Source: Pseudobutyrivibrio sp. 49 (GTDB lineage: Bacteria > Bacillota > Clostridia > Lachnospirales > Lachnospiraceae). From it: a stretch of DNA of 64,000 nucleotides. The DNA lies in NCBI RefSeq assembly GCF_900100545.1, contig NZ_FNDP01000002.1, forward strand, positions 62,001 to 126,000. The letters are read 5' to 3'. This document shows positions 53,546-63,999 of the stretch, piece by piece (the first letter of the stretch is position 1; each line of letters begins with the position of its first letter). The notes under the pieces are model-generated. The model worked only from the letters and a program-made list of their open reading frames with translations. It had not been told where the DNA came from and ran no database searches. The position numbers were made by a program, and so were the translations under genes.

Positions 53546-54583
53546 CTATATATTCTTTTCTAATGCTACTTTCTTGGTATCATACTCAACCATGATTCTT
53601 ACCAAATCTTCAAAGCTTGTCTTCGTAGGATTCCAACCAAGTTCTGTTTTAGCTTTTGTAGGGTCACCCCAAAGATTAACAACATCTGTAGGTCTATAAA
53701 ACTCTGGTGATACTTCCACAACCACCTTTCCAGTAGCCTTATCGATCCCCTTTTCATCCATTCCATCACCCTGCCATTCAAGGTCAATGCCAGCATGATG
53801 GAAAGCTAATGTAGCAAATTCTCTGACTGAATGCTGCACTCCTGTGGCAATAACAAAGTCCTCTGGCTTTTCATTCTGAAGAATGAGCCACATACATTCT
53901 ACATAATCTTTTGCATAGCCCCAATCTCTAAGAGATGAAAGATTTCCAAGATAGAGCTTGTCCTGAAGCCCAGCCGCTATTCTAGCAGCAGCAAGTGTAA
54001 TCTTTCTAGTTACAAATGTTTCACCACGACGTTCAGATTCGTGATTAAATAAGATACCAGAACAGCAAAACATGTTATATGCTTCTCTATATTCCTTTAT
54101 AATCCAGTAGCCATACTGTTTAGCAACAGCATACGGACTATATGGATGAAATGGTGTAGTCTCGCGCTGTGGTACTTCTTCAACTTTTCCAAAAAGTTCT
54201 GAAGTTGATGCTTGATATATTCTACATGTTTCAGCCAACCCGCAAATTCTTACAGCCTCAAGCACCCTTAATACACCTGTAGCTACGACATCTGCAGTGT
54301 ATTCAGGAACATCAAATGAAACGCCTACATGGCTTTGAGCAGCAAGATTATAAATTTCATCCGGCCTGCATTCTCCTATAATTTTAACAAGGCTAATTGA
54401 ATCACTAAGATCACCATACTTTAAATGAAAATGAGTATTTCCCTCTAGATGATTAATTCGTTCCCTGTACTCTGTTGAGCTACGTCGAATCATCCCATAA
54501 ACCTCATATCCTTTTTCTAAGAGAAACTCTGATAAATATGAACCATCCTGCCCTGTTACTCCTGTAATAAGTGCTACTTTCAT
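53546..54583 (-). CDS. gmd: GDP-mannose 4,6-dehydratase
   Basis: A 345-residue extended SDR with GVTGQDGSY (8-16) and the [11 protein letters not shown] segment of GMD enzymes, plus a [10 protein letters not shown] active site. It converts GDP-mannose to GDP-4-keto-6-deoxymannose, the substrate of the GDP-L-fucose synthase encoded at 55684. Its ribosome site (AAGGG) lies in the last codons of the acyltransferase. Confidence 0.95.
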   Translation of the reverse strand: MKVALITGVTGQDGSYLSEFLLEKGYEVYGMIRRSSTEYRERINHLEGNTHFHLKYGDLSDSISLVKIIGECRPDEIYNLAAQSHVGVSFDVPEYTADVVATGVLRVLEAVRICGLAETCRIYQASTSELFGKVEEVPQRETTPFHPYSPYAVAKQYGYWIIKEYREAYNMFCCSGILFNHESERRGETFVTRKITLAAARIAAGLQDKLYLGNLSSLRDWGYAKDYVECMWLILQNEKPEDFVIATGVQHSVREFATLAFHHAGIDLEWQGDGMDEKGIDKATGKVVVEVSPEFYRPTDVVNLWGDPTKAKTELGWNPTKTSFEDLVRIMVEYDTKKVALEKNI

Positions 54584-54587
54584 AATT

Positions 54588-55687
54588 TTACCCTTCTGAT
54601 TTTATCAATATTTTATCCAGCATTTTGACCGCTGGTTTTTCTATGTAGTTAGTAATTGGAACTGCAATAATAAACGATACTATCGTTATAATCAAATATC
54701 GCACCCCACAATTCATCCACGGGTTAGTGAAGTGTATTTCACTATAGTTATAAAGATACAATAATCCATAATGGACTAAATATATTGCATAGGAATATTT
54801 TCCTAACATACAAAACACCGAATTACAAATTAGTTTGTTCTCATGCGCAATCTGTCCAAGAATAATCACAAGAAATATTATACCAAACAAGGTTATATGT
54901 GATAATCCTTCTATATTATTTACATTCCTTGCCATACCCTTTATCGGAAGTATTGCGCCAAACAAGGTTATATATGATATAAGTTTCTTATCGGTTTTAT
55001 CCGCTTGCCCTCGACAATTAATCTTTCTTAAATAAAATAGAATGATCCCAAGGCCTAAGACTGGTATCTGATTCATAAAACAGAAGCTTCCAAAGTATGC
55101 TTCATATATATATACATCCGAGATTTGCTTTTCATATACATAGTTTATAATCACTCTCATTATTATTGGATTAACCATTGCTGTAAGAATAAAAAAAGCA
55201 ATCGCTCTTTCTAAGCTGTTTATGTATTTATAGAGAATAGGTACTATTATATAAAAAATAGATAGTACACCTACATACCATTCTACTCCTATTACACTAT
55301 CAGCATAATGAGGAACCAACCCGTGAACCAACAAAAAATGACATGCTAAATTCTTCCATGTAATTCCAGGTTCACTGCCAAGCCAGCCGCAGCCACCGAT
55401 TGAGAGAGTATAAACTATTACAGCTATATAAAACAGCGGTATAATTCTAATGAATTTTTTCTTGTACCAATCCATAATATTATGTCTAAAATTGTAGTTA
55501 TTCTCATAAGATTTATAAGTCAAATAAGCAGATATAATAAAAAATAACTGTACGCCATTCTGCCCAATTGAAACAAATTGATTAAGTGACTCTGGCAGTT
55601 CTGCCCCCCCCCGCCAGAATGCACTAAAATTACCCCCAGAATCGCCACTCCTTTTAGCGCGTCAATCCAAGACTCGTGGTTTTTCAT
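54588..55687 (-). pseudogene. Acyltransferase-3-family O-acyltransferase, out of frame at a G9 tract
   Basis: From ATG at 55687 the frame reads [20 protein letters not shown] then LVHS and enters a run of nine G (55612-55604). The correct continuation, AELPESLNQFVSIGQNGVQL and FFIISAYLTYK, lies in another frame and runs to 54588 with about ten membrane helices. Seven or ten G would restore one protein of about 367 residues; nine does not. Apart from this the gene is intact, and its ATG overlaps the fcl stop (ATGA). It is probably a phase-variable O-acetyltransferase of the surface glycan, here in the OFF state. Internal restart downstream of the tract seems weak. Confidence 0.85.
55604..55612 (-). 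repeat. G9 homopolymer tract in the acyltransferase gene
   Basis: Nine consecutive G on the minus strand about 25 codons into the gene, in AT-rich DNA where a run this long is not expected by chance. Contingency genes that vary by slipped-strand mispairing typically carry such tracts in their 5' part. Confidence 0.85.
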
Positions 55688-56625
55688 CGCTCAGCCCTCC
55701 TTGGATTATTTAAAAAATCTTGATATGTAAGCTTTATTCCTTCTTTTAATTCAGTTTTATATGTCCACCCCAAATTTGTAGCCTTTGAAACGTCAAGAAG
55801 TTTTCTAGGCGTTCCATTTGGTTTTGATGTGTCCCATTTGATTTCGCCCTTATAGTCAACAACTTCAGCAACTAACTCAGTAAGTGTCTTTATTGAAAGC
55901 TCTTTACCAGTTCCAGCATTTACGGTTTCATCGCCACTGTAATTATTCATAAGAAATACACAAAGATTAGCTAAATCATCTACGTATAAAAATTCTCTTA
56001 ATGGAGAGCCATCTCCCCAGCATGTTACGGATGGAAGATTCTGTTCCTTTGCTTCGTGAAATCTTCTAATAAGAGCTGGTAAAACATGACTATGTGTAGG
56101 ATGATAATTATCGTTAGGTCCATAAAGATTAGTTGGCATTACAGATATATAGTCTGTTCCATACTGTCTATTTAGATACTCACAGTATTTTAATCCCGAA
56201 ATCTTAGCTAAAGCATAAGCTTCGTTTGTTTCTTCCAATGAAGATGTTAATAAACAGTCTTCTTTCATTGGCTGAGGTGCAAATTTAGGATAAATACATG
56301 ATGAGCCAAGAAACTCTAGCTTTTTGCATCCATTTTCATATGCTGCATGAATCACATTCATCTCCATAATCATGTTTTCATACATGAAGTCTGCAAGAGC
56401 CTCTGAATTTGCAACAATACCACCAACCTTTGCTGCTGCAAGGAAAACATATTCAGGCTTTTCCTCATCAAAGAAACGTCTAACATCGTTCTGTTCTGTT
56501 AAATCTAACTCACTATGAGTTTTTGTTATTAGATTTTCATATCCTTGTCTTACTAGCTCTCTGCAGATTGCCGAACCAACCATACCTCTATGACCAGCGA
56601 CATATATCTTACTATTTTTTTCCAT
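55684..56625 (-). CDS. fcl: GDP-L-fucose synthase
   Basis: A 313-residue SDR epimerase/reductase: nucleotide-binding GHRGMVG at 11-17, [17 protein letters not shown], and active-site YALAK. It converts GDP-4-keto-6-deoxymannose to GDP-L-fucose with NADPH. ATG at 56625 was preferred for AAGGTAGG upstream. The neighbouring GT10 and GT11 fucosyltransferases are the obvious users of the product. The stop overlaps the acyltransferase start. Confidence 0.95.
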   Translation of the reverse strand: MEKNSKIYVAGHRGMVGSAICRELVRQGYENLITKTHSELDLTEQNDVRRFFDEEKPEYVFLAAAKVGGIVANSEALADFMYENMIMEMNVIHAAYENGCKKLEFLGSSCIYPKFAPQPMKEDCLLTSSLEETNEAYALAKISGLKYCEYLNRQYGTDYISVMPTNLYGPNDNYHPTHSHVLPALIRRFHEAKEQNLPSVTCWGDGSPLREFLYVDDLANLCVFLMNNYSGDETVNAGTGKELSIKTLTELVAEVVDYKGEIKWDTSKPNGTPRKLLDVSKATNLGWTYKTELKEGIKLTYQDFLNNPRRAER

Positions 56626-56633
56626 ATTTTTAC

Positions 56634-57608
56634 CTACCTTAAATCTAATGCAATCCAATTTTCCGGGTACCAATTGCCATTCATATATTGTACTTCAGGA
56701 GCAGAATCCCCAATAAAATCATGTGGACATACGACTTTTCTATTTGAATCATCTCCCAAATAAGCACCCCAAAAGGAGAATGATGAGTTAGCAATAATAT
56801 TATTATCACATTTGCTCATCAGATACATGTCCATTATCGCAGAATTTCTTTCCATAAATACTGCATTCAAGTTTTGAAGATAATCCAAATTCCTAACAGC
56901 ATCTATGTCATCAGAAAATACCACAAATAAGGTCTTATCTTTGTCAAATTTATCTATAGCTGCTTTATAATAATCATCTGAAAGATTTAATGATGAAATC
57001 AACAAATAATCTGTACGACGAAAATGTATTGAACAGGTAGTAGTTATTCCATCTTTTTTATTATTTTCAACCTTTTCACGCCATAATGAATCACCTTCAT
57101 CTTTTGTCACTGGCTTATATGAAAAAATTTTAATTATATCATCGCGATATTTATCCCATTCTTTTATAGTACCAAAACCATCACATATATCGTAAAAGCG
57201 GTTTTCATCTAGCTTCAACAACCTTTTGTCGCATTCCACACCACCTTTTAAATCTGATATTCTGACTAATTCTTTTCGTCTCCTATACACGTTAGCAGTA
57301 TAAAAGTGATCTATATATTGACGCCATCTATTTTTATATATTTTTGCAAAATTAGATTTCCAATTTCCCTGTGTACTATTAAGCAAATTGTTGTATAATT
57401 TTTGCCCCCCTCTGTTGTTATCAGACTCTAACATATTATCTGGGAAATCAAAAACTTCTACAAACTGATATCCTCTCCTGAAATATCTAAAATCTGATAG
57501 TAACTTGACAGATTGATTATTTTCTTTTGCGATATAATACAAATCAGCGAAATTGGTCATCTGTGCGCCAAGCTGATTTCCAAATCCAATGTTACTACAT
57601 GTTATCAA
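56634..57608 (-). CDS. GT11-family alpha-1,2-fucosyltransferase-like protein
   Basis: A 324-residue protein that begins [20 protein letters not shown], the N-terminal donor-site pattern of GT11, and has the HFRRTDYL motif (HxRRxD) and FSFWGAYLG near the C-terminus. GT11 enzymes transfer fucose from GDP-fucose in alpha-1,2 linkage, often to galactose. The start is probably TTG at 57608, with GGGGGGAG 5 nt upstream, overlapping the flippase gene by 14 bp; an ATG at 57632 overlaps by 38 bp and lacks a site. Linkage and acceptor are family inference. Confidence 0.82.
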   Translation of the reverse strand: MITCSNIGFGNQLGAQMTNFADLYYIAKENNQSVKLLSDFRYFRRGYQFVEVFDFPDNMLESDNNRGGQKLYNNLLNSTQGNWKSNFAKIYKNRWRQYIDHFYTANVYRRRKELVRISDLKGGVECDKRLLKLDENRFYDICDGFGTIKEWDKYRDDIIKIFSYKPVTKDEGDSLWREKVENNKKDGITTTCSIHFRRTDYLLISSLNLSDDYYKAAIDKFDKDKTLFVVFSDDIDAVRNLDYLQNLNAVFMERNSAIMDMYLMSKCDNNIIANSSFSFWGAYLGDDSNRKVVCPHDFIGDSAPEVQYMNGNWYPENWIALDLR

Positions 57609-59121
57609 TATTTCTCCCCCCTTTAAGTACATCTATGTATATTTTTGCCGTCTTGTATGTCCCGCTAAATAGCAAAGCTAAAGCACCAATCATCATCGGT
57701 ATAACTACGCATATTATCATTCTTTCTATGATACCAATTATTGTATTTGGCAATTCAAAAGAAATAATATTCATAAAACATAAACTAGCAATCAAAACAG
57801 CAATACGAATTATTTGTTTTCTAATATAAATGAAAACATTTTCTTCAATATATTCTGTATATAAAGCCTTTGTTCTACCTATCCAAAATCCAACATTACC
57901 TACCGCAGTACCTATTGCCACACCAGCAATACCAAAAGGCTTTATCAACAATATCGATATTACTAGATTAATAATCGCAGCCGTAAAACTTGCTTTCTTT
58001 TCCAAAGCATAATTTGCAAAACAATATCTAAATATGCACACACCTCTATGGTTCCAACCTATATATTCGTTTAATGCAATTGCTAATACGTATAATTGTG
58101 ACAAAACGTATTTTTCACCAAGCCACGCTGTAATAAATGGATTAAACAGTGCAACAAACGAACCTGACACAAATAATGCTAAGATAAAAAAAAGTGTATC
58201 AAACATTTTAAATAATTGTAAACCCTCTTCTTTTGAATGTGAATAAACATAACTACCAACAGATGGCTGAAGAGGATTCACAAACTTAGATATAATAGCG
58301 TCAACAGAGCTCATAATCAAAGTATAATTAGCCATCATTCCTACCTGTGCCAGACCAATAAACTTAGAAACCAGAATATTATCAACACCAAAATAAATAG
58401 TAGCTGCTACTTTTCCATATATTCCATTTTTAAGTTCTGTAAATATCCCTTCTTCTTTTATCTCTTCAAATGATATGTCTCTTCTTTCTCTTAAGAAAGG
58501 ATACTCATTATTCACTCTCCACGAAATAATGATATTTCTAAATATATTTGTAAACAAGTTACATATAAGATAAATAATATAACTTTCAAATATGACTAAT
58601 GCTATTATCTTAAGAATGCTGTTTATTAGATTTCCATAGAAATCTATCTGAGTATTTTTATATTCTTTTTGATAAACAATAAATATTACTCTCTTATAAG
58701 CTAGAAAATAGGTACTAACAGTGCTTATAAGCTGAAGTAAATAAATAATTATGACATAATTCCAATTTGTTATCTCATCTTTAATAATATGAGGCAATAA
58801 TGGTATAGCAATTATCCCTGCGACGAACATTATTATACCTACAATAGCATAGAGCCTTTTGTACATACACAGATATTTTATAATTGCAGTCTTGTCATCA
58901 TTTTCTACTGCAGGATAAAGTTTGAAATTAATTAAAGTTTCAACCCCTAAATCTGCAAGTAAAAGGATACTAAAAACATTTCCAAATAATCCTTCATATC
59001 CTAAGAGACTAATGTCTGCATATTTAACAAAAACTGTTCTCACCACAATTCCTAAAAGACTAAGAATTATGAATGATCCAGCTGCATATATACCGTTTTT
59101 TACTACTTTTTTACTTCTCAT
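57595..59121 (-). CDS. wzx: Polysaccharide flippase, Wzx-like
   Basis: A 508-residue MATE/MOP-type transporter with about fourteen membrane helices, beginning with a short cytoplasmic segment and YAAGSFIILSLLGIVVRTVF, typical of Wzx flippases. It moves undecaprenyl-linked repeat units outward. It starts 1 bp after the GT10 gene and overlaps the GT11 gene. No clear Wzy polymerase was recognised; one of the large unknown membrane proteins elsewhere in the window may fill that role. Confidence 0.87.
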   Translation of the reverse strand: MRSKKVVKNGIYAAGSFIILSLLGIVVRTVFVKYADISLLGYEGLFGNVFSILLLADLGVETLINFKLYPAVENDDKTAIIKYLCMYKRLYAIVGIIMFVAGIIAIPLLPHIIKDEITNWNYVIIIYLLQLISTVSTYFLAYKRVIFIVYQKEYKNTQIDFYGNLINSILKIIALVIFESYIIYLICNLFTNIFRNIIISWRVNNEYPFLRERRDISFEEIKEEGIFTELKNGIYGKVAATIYFGVDNILVSKFIGLAQVGMMANYTLIMSSVDAIISKFVNPLQPSVGSYVYSHSKEEGLQLFKMFDTLFFILALFVSGSFVALFNPFITAWLGEKYVLSQLYVLAIALNEYIGWNHRGVCIFRYCFANYALEKKASFTAAIINLVISILLIKPFGIAGVAIGTAVGNVGFWIGRTKALYTEYIEENVFIYIRKQIIRIAVLIASLCFMNIISFELPNTIIGIIERMIICVVIPMMIGALALLFSGTYKTAKIYIDVLKGGRNIDNM

Positions 59122-59122
59122 A

Positions 59123-60139
59123 TTAATCTAATATTGCTCGACACATTCTTTCTACATATGCTTCAACTGAAAAGTTTTCCTTAAAATAATCGCTATTTAA
59201 ATAGTTTTTTGCAGCAACGCGATATTTTTCGTATTCCTCTTCTGTGAGTTTCTGGCAAAAATCCACCACTTCTTCAATCGATTTAAACTTCCTATAATCT
59301 ATATAACATTCTTCAGGAATATAATTATCGATGTCCTCTGCCCCCCAATATATTGGGACTGTTCCAGCAAAGAAACAATCAAATATTTTTTCTGTCACAT
59401 ATCCTTTTAATCCACTACAATTTTCAAAAGTAAATGAAAACTTATACTGCGAGAGAGTCTCAAGCTTATCGTCAGTTCGACCTTTATATGTTTTTAGATT
59501 TTCCTTTTCCCAACCAAATCCATAAAATTCAAAATCATCATCATTCTGTTCAAAGAAATCAATCACCTTTTTTCTTTCAGAATATAGTTCATTGTCTCCA
59601 ACACCCTTTTTATTTCCACTTATTTGAGTAAACATTTTCTTATCAGTAAATGGTACACTGTAAAGTTTTTCTGGAACAGGCTGTGGGTATTTAAAATCAA
59701 AATATTTTTTGTTATCCACTAAATCTGGATTCCATGTAAGAATCTTGCCAAAATATTTGTGATAATCCATATTATATGATTTCGGACTGACTACCGGTGG
59801 TTCTTGAACTATGAGTATTCTATTTTCAACCGATATTGTTTTCTCTAATTTAGAAAAACCATCGTTAAGCCATTTTCCCATCAATAGATATCTCACCCAA
59901 CTTTGTATACTATTATTAAAAAAATATGAGTTGGAAGGAATATCAAAGCATATCAACTTATCAATATTATTATCTTTATATACATCATATGTATGGTATT
60001 TATCTCCATTCGTTTCTATATATTCTTTTAGTCTAATTCCTGGCAACAACAAATTTTGGCCAATATTACATGCTGTTCGATCAAACAATTTATCTCCATT
60101 ATAATAATTCCCGTACATCGTCATCACAGCTATATTCAT
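59123..60139 (-). CDS. GT10-family alpha-1,3-fucosyltransferase-like protein
   Basis: A 338-residue enzyme carrying the alpha-1,3-fucosyltransferase signature: FTFENCSGLKGYVTEKIFDC followed by FFAGTVPIYWGAEDIDNYIP. GT10 enzymes fucosylate N-acetylglucosamine or glucose from GDP-fucose and build Lewis-type epitopes in bacteria such as Helicobacter. Ribosome site GGGGTG. The extreme C-terminus lacks the heptad repeats of some Helicobacter enzymes. Confidence 0.87.
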   Translation of the reverse strand: MNIAVMTMYGNYYNGDKLFDRTACNIGQNLLLPGIRLKEYIETNGDKYHTYDVYKDNNIDKLICFDIPSNSYFFNNSIQSWVRYLLMGKWLNDGFSKLEKTISVENRILIVQEPPVVSPKSYNMDYHKYFGKILTWNPDLVDNKKYFDFKYPQPVPEKLYSVPFTDKKMFTQISGNKKGVGDNELYSERKKVIDFFEQNDDDFEFYGFGWEKENLKTYKGRTDDKLETLSQYKFSFTFENCSGLKGYVTEKIFDCFFAGTVPIYWGAEDIDNYIPEECYIDYRKFKSIEEVVDFCQKLTEEEYEKYRVAAKNYLNSDYFKENFSVEAYVERMCRAILD

Positions 60140-60146
60140 TTATCTA

Positions 60147-61103
60147 TCACCCCTTATAAATTCGGTAATACAAAAGTTGCAAAGGAATTCTACAAAAATT
60201 AATTCCAGTCAATGCAGCATTTGTCACGCCTATTAATGTAGTGTTAATCTCTATTAAATCTCCAAAAGAATAATTTAACTTTTTCACATTTTTCAATGTG
60301 TTTTTTTTGGTAATTAGTTCCAAACATCTACTCAATTGAAAGCCCATCCATATACGGTACTTTTTCATTCTAATCCTATCAATATCTTTAGCAAAACGCC
60401 CTGCATTTCTTAAATATCTATATAGATCCAGATGCATATCTGTCCAATTAATCCATGAATCCTGTTCCGAATGAATTCTATAATACAATAATGGTTTTCT
60501 TATTTCGATAGCCTCCCCACCAGCCCTAAAAATATCCATGCAGAAAACAACATCTGCACACGGTCCTACATTTTCATCAATCATAATATTATTCTTTTTC
60601 AAAAACCTATTGTTGTACATTATTGATGGAAATAACAAAACCTTTCCATGTTCCATATAGTTATCAAAATAATCTACTCCTCTATAAAATTGATCATCAT
60701 CCCAATTCCAAACCTTCCTAATTATATTATCTTCTTCATCTATATGATAGGCATTTGTAGAAACCATAACACAATCTGGATTTTTAATAAACGCTTGCAT
60801 TTGTTCCTCAAACATATTATTCTCTATGCAATCATCATCATGTAAAACAATCAAGTAATCTGCTTTACAATGCGAAAAAGCATACCCGATATTGCTTAAT
60901 CCTCCAATATTTTTTTCATGCTTGATATATTCTATTCTTTTATCATTATAGCTCTTAACCAATTTCTCTGTGTCATCAGTAGATGCATTATCAAGAATTA
61001 TTAATCGAAAATTAATGTATGTCTGATTCAACACACTATCAATTTGTTTTTTTAGGTACTTTGAGCGATTATATGTCACAATATAACAAGTTAATGAGCA
61101 CAT
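60147..61103 (-). CDS. GT2-family glycosyltransferase
   Basis: A 318-residue GT-A enzyme. CYIVTYNRSKYLKKQIDSVL is the N-terminal nucleotide-binding segment, ILDNASTDDT follows, and VLHDDDC contains the DxD motif. A C-terminal segment with amphipathic character may bind the membrane. It follows the GT2 gene at 61137 after 33 bp. Donor sugar unknown; part of the repeat-unit assembly set. Confidence 0.85.
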   Translation of the reverse strand: MCSLTCYIVTYNRSKYLKKQIDSVLNQTYINFRLIILDNASTDDTEKLVKSYNDKRIEYIKHEKNIGGLSNIGYAFSHCKADYLIVLHDDDCIENNMFEEQMQAFIKNPDCVMVSTNAYHIDEEDNIIRKVWNWDDDQFYRGVDYFDNYMEHGKVLLFPSIMYNNRFLKKNNIMIDENVGPCADVVFCMDIFRAGGEAIEIRKPLLYYRIHSEQDSWINWTDMHLDLYRYLRNAGRFAKDIDRIRMKKYRIWMGFQLSRCLELITKKNTLKNVKKLNYSFGDLIEINTTLIGVTNAALTGINFCRIPLQLLYYRIYKG

Positions 61104-61136
61104 CTTTCACAAACCTCACAGTAATTTTATTTACTA

Positions 61137-62156
61137 CTATTGTTTTATACAATATATAATATTCATCATTATCTTACATATATAAAAAACTAAATTATCA
61201 AAACCTAGCATCACTGAAATCCTGAAAATTTTATATGCAAAACTCTCAAATCCGCCTCCGGCAATTCCTTTTGTTTCAATAATGTACTGTTTAAGTCTCA
61301 AATTATTTAATACTTCATCACGCCATTCTTTGTACTCTTCAAGCCCCCCAAGTGCTCTTCTTGAGAAATTCAGCGTCACAGCTTCTGCAAAAAACTGACT
61401 ACTCAAAATTGATTCTCGCTCATACTTTTTCTCTAATTCCAGTATGTTATTTAATACTCGTGTTTGATTCTTCCATAATATATTGGGATTAATAGTGTTT
61501 TTTTTTGTCAGCGATCCACTAACAGCTAAATCATAGTTATACAGGCAATTATCTATTACATATAACTTATCTATATGCATAAACAATGAAATATTGAAAT
61601 TATAATCCTCTGCATAGATTGTATTTGGTACATACGTAAGCATATTATCTAGAATTATTCTTCTTTTAATCAACTTATTACACGGGGAACCAATTAATGG
61701 ATCTACCCTCCACCTTGCCATAATACCCATAAAATCACTCATCGAATAAAGTCCTGTTTTCTCAGAGCATTTTTTTACTTTATTATTCATAATCAAATTA
61801 TACCCACAAATAACGAGATTAACGCATTGGTCCTTAGCAGATTGATACATTTTTTCAATCATATCCTCATTTAAATAATCATCCGCATCTACGAATAATA
61901 TATATTCTCCTATGGCAGCTTTTATCCCATTATTTCGAGCCACAGATACCCCTTGATTATCTTGATGAATAACTACTATATGATTATTCACTTCTTCATA
62001 TTTCTTGCATATGTTCAACGAATTATCTTCCGAACCATCATCTACTAATATTAATTCAAAATCATGAAACGTTTGATTTAACACGCTTTCAATGCATCGT
62101 GATAAATATCTCTCCTTATTATATACAGGTATTATTACCGAAACTGCTGCGCTCAT
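61137..62156 (-). CDS. GT2-family glycosyltransferase
   Basis: A 339-residue GT-A enzyme: SVIIPVYNKERYLSRCIESV, LVDDGSEDNS, and the DADDY metal-binding motif near 95. The hydrophobic C-terminus suggests membrane association. The nearest ribosome-like sequence (GAGG) is 16 nt upstream, so translation may be weak or coupled to the preceding gene, whose stop is 7 bp away. Closely similar in layout to the enzyme at 62164. Confidence 0.87.
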   Translation of the reverse strand: MSAAVSVIIPVYNKERYLSRCIESVLNQTFHDFELILVDDGSEDNSLNICKKYEEVNNHIVVIHQDNQGVSVARNNGIKAAIGEYILFVDADDYLNEDMIEKMYQSAKDQCVNLVICGYNLIMNNKVKKCSEKTGLYSMSDFMGIMARWRVDPLIGSPCNKLIKRRIILDNMLTYVPNTIYAEDYNFNISLFMHIDKLYVIDNCLYNYDLAVSGSLTKKNTINPNILWKNQTRVLNNILELEKKYERESILSSQFFAEAVTLNFSRRALGGLEEYKEWRDEVLNNLRLKQYIIETKGIAGGGFESFAYKIFRISVMLGFDNLVFYICKIMMNIIYCIKQ

Positions 62157-62163
62157 TATTATC

Positions 62164-63174
62164 TTACTTTTTCCTCATTTTACTAAGTGATAAAATTTTT
62201 AATATTATATTATCTAGTTTCCATCTGTACGCAATCATATACAAAAAAATAACTGTACGAATTTTTACAGATTCACCTTTCGGTTTATTAAATGTAATAT
62301 TTGAATTATTAAAACAATTTGGCATCTCGTTATTTATCCATTCAAAAATGCGCTTCTTGTATTTTAACAGTTCTGTATAACTTGTATATGGCGCAGTGTA
62401 AAGAATATGATATATTCCCGTTTTCACAACAAAATATTCAAAATATTCATCATTAATAATACTTTCAATATTATCTATATCAAGTATCCTAGAAAATAAA
62501 ATAGTTACATCTGTTTCCCCTGTAACAGTTCGATGAATTGTATTAGAAACGGACTCCTCATTAAAAAGCCAAATATAACCAATATATTCTGTATAGGAAA
62601 TCTTAGGTTCATTTAAAAAACAGGTAATATTAAAGTATATATCCTCGCCTAGCGGAAAAGCTAAAAATTTTATTCTTTTTTCTTTTAAATAATCTCTCCT
62701 ATATAACTTTCCCCATGGTGTAATATTCATATATCTACACCATTCAGAATTACTCAATGATACTTTTTTTATTATTTTCCCCTTATTAGTTATATGCATA
62801 TAACCAGATAATATTATATCAGAATCCGTTTCCAAGGCCTTTTCCAATAATATTTCAACATAATCATTCTTTATATAATCATCCTGGTCAACAAAAATAA
62901 TATAATCTCCAGAAGCCACTTCTAGTCCTTTATTTCTTGCAGCTCCCTGTCCCGAATTCTCTTGTCGAACTAAGTTAAGCTGAAAATTATCCTTCTGACT
63001 AGATTTCGAATATCTATCAGCAATCTTTTCATAAGAAGTATCTGATGAACCATCATCAACAAATACTAATTCTAAATTTTTGTATGTCTGATTTTCAAAT
63101 TGATAAAAAAGATTATCAATATATGCTTCTCCATTATAGATTGGCACTATAATGGACACTAATTCTTTTGACAT
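62164..63174 (-). CDS. GT2-family glycosyltransferase
   Basis: A 336-residue GT-A enzyme: SIIVPIYNGEAYIDNLFYQF, FVDDGSSDTS, and the DQDDY metal-binding motif. Ribosome site GAGG, 5 nt before ATG. It is the second of four adjacent GT2 genes and is likely to add one residue of the repeat unit; the sugar cannot be read from the sequence. Confidence 0.87.
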   Translation of the reverse strand: MSKELVSIIVPIYNGEAYIDNLFYQFENQTYKNLELVFVDDGSSDTSYEKIADRYSKSSQKDNFQLNLVRQENSGQGAARNKGLEVASGDYIIFVDQDDYIKNDYVEILLEKALETDSDIILSGYMHITNKGKIIKKVSLSNSEWCRYMNITPWGKLYRRDYLKEKRIKFLAFPLGEDIYFNITCFLNEPKISYTEYIGYIWLFNEESVSNTIHRTVTGETDVTILFSRILDIDNIESIINDEYFEYFVVKTGIYHILYTAPYTSYTELLKYKKRIFEWINNEMPNCFNNSNITFNKPKGESVKIRTVIFLYMIAYRWKLDNIILKILSLSKMRKK

Positions 63175-63201
63175 TTAAACCTCTTCCCCAGGTGTAACGT
63201 A

Positions 63202-63999
63202 TTAATAATTTTTATATGCGTTTGAATAAAAACGCATAATTAGTTTTGCTATGCCTCTTGGCCAAAAACGACAAAATATTTCATACTCATTATTATATCT
63301 ATCATTTGTTGTTCTGAGTAAAACCGCCGTTTGATTGTCATCATTCATTCTATGATACAAAAGTATCTTATCAACATATACAAATGAACCCTCTAATTTC
63401 GATAATCTCTCCCACAAATCCCAATCCATAGCTGCTTTATATTCTTCTCTAAAGACAATTTCTGGCATCTTATTTCTAACGCACACTACTGAAGGATGTG
63501 TTATTGGATTGCCCAGACATTGAATCATTCTCTTTCCAAACTTTGTTCTCATTAATAATCTAGAATGAGCTGGACCTAATAATACTTTTTTTATTTTTAT
63601 CATTTTTGATTGCTTTTTATCGACAATATTATTATGCATCTCTATATAATCGGTAAACACTATAATGGGGTCTTCACTTCTGTTTATTTTTTCAATTATT
63701 TCTTTTACAAAATCTTTATGAAGAACCTCGTCTTGATGAGCTAACATTATGAGAGGTGTCTCAGCCTGACGCATTGCGAAATTATAATCGGCAATCTGCC
63801 CACCATTTGGATTAACGCACATTTTAATACCGTATTTTTCTGCCAATCCTTCAATATGACCATTAGGTGTAGAAGTAGAAATAAGTATGTTAGCCTTCTC
63901 ACTCTGATTCAGAAGACTTAATATACTTTCCTCTAAATACTCACACTCTTTATATGCGCAAATTACAAAAGTCAAATCTTTACAACTATAATAATTCAT
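63202..63999 (-). CDS. GT2-family glycosyltransferase at the window edge
   Basis: A 265-residue GT2-like protein beginning MNYYSCKDLTFVICAYKECE at the last complete codon of the window, with AHQDEVLH at the DxD position. The N-terminus looks natural for the family, but the upstream ribosome site and any earlier start lie outside the window. The last helices are short, so it may be soluble or peripheral. Confidence 0.75.
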   Translation of the reverse strand: MNYYSCKDLTFVICAYKECEYLEESILSLLNQSEKANILISTSTPNGHIEGLAEKYGIKMCVNPNGGQIADYNFAMRQAETPLIMLAHQDEVLHKDFVKEIIEKINRSEDPIIVFTDYIEMHNNIVDKKQSKMIKIKKVLLGPAHSRLLMRTKFGKRMIQCLGNPITHPSVVCVRNKMPEIVFREEYKAAMDWDLWERLSKLEGSFVYVDKILLYHRMNDDNQTAVLLRTTNDRYNNEYEIFCRFWPRGIAKLIMRFYSNAYKNY

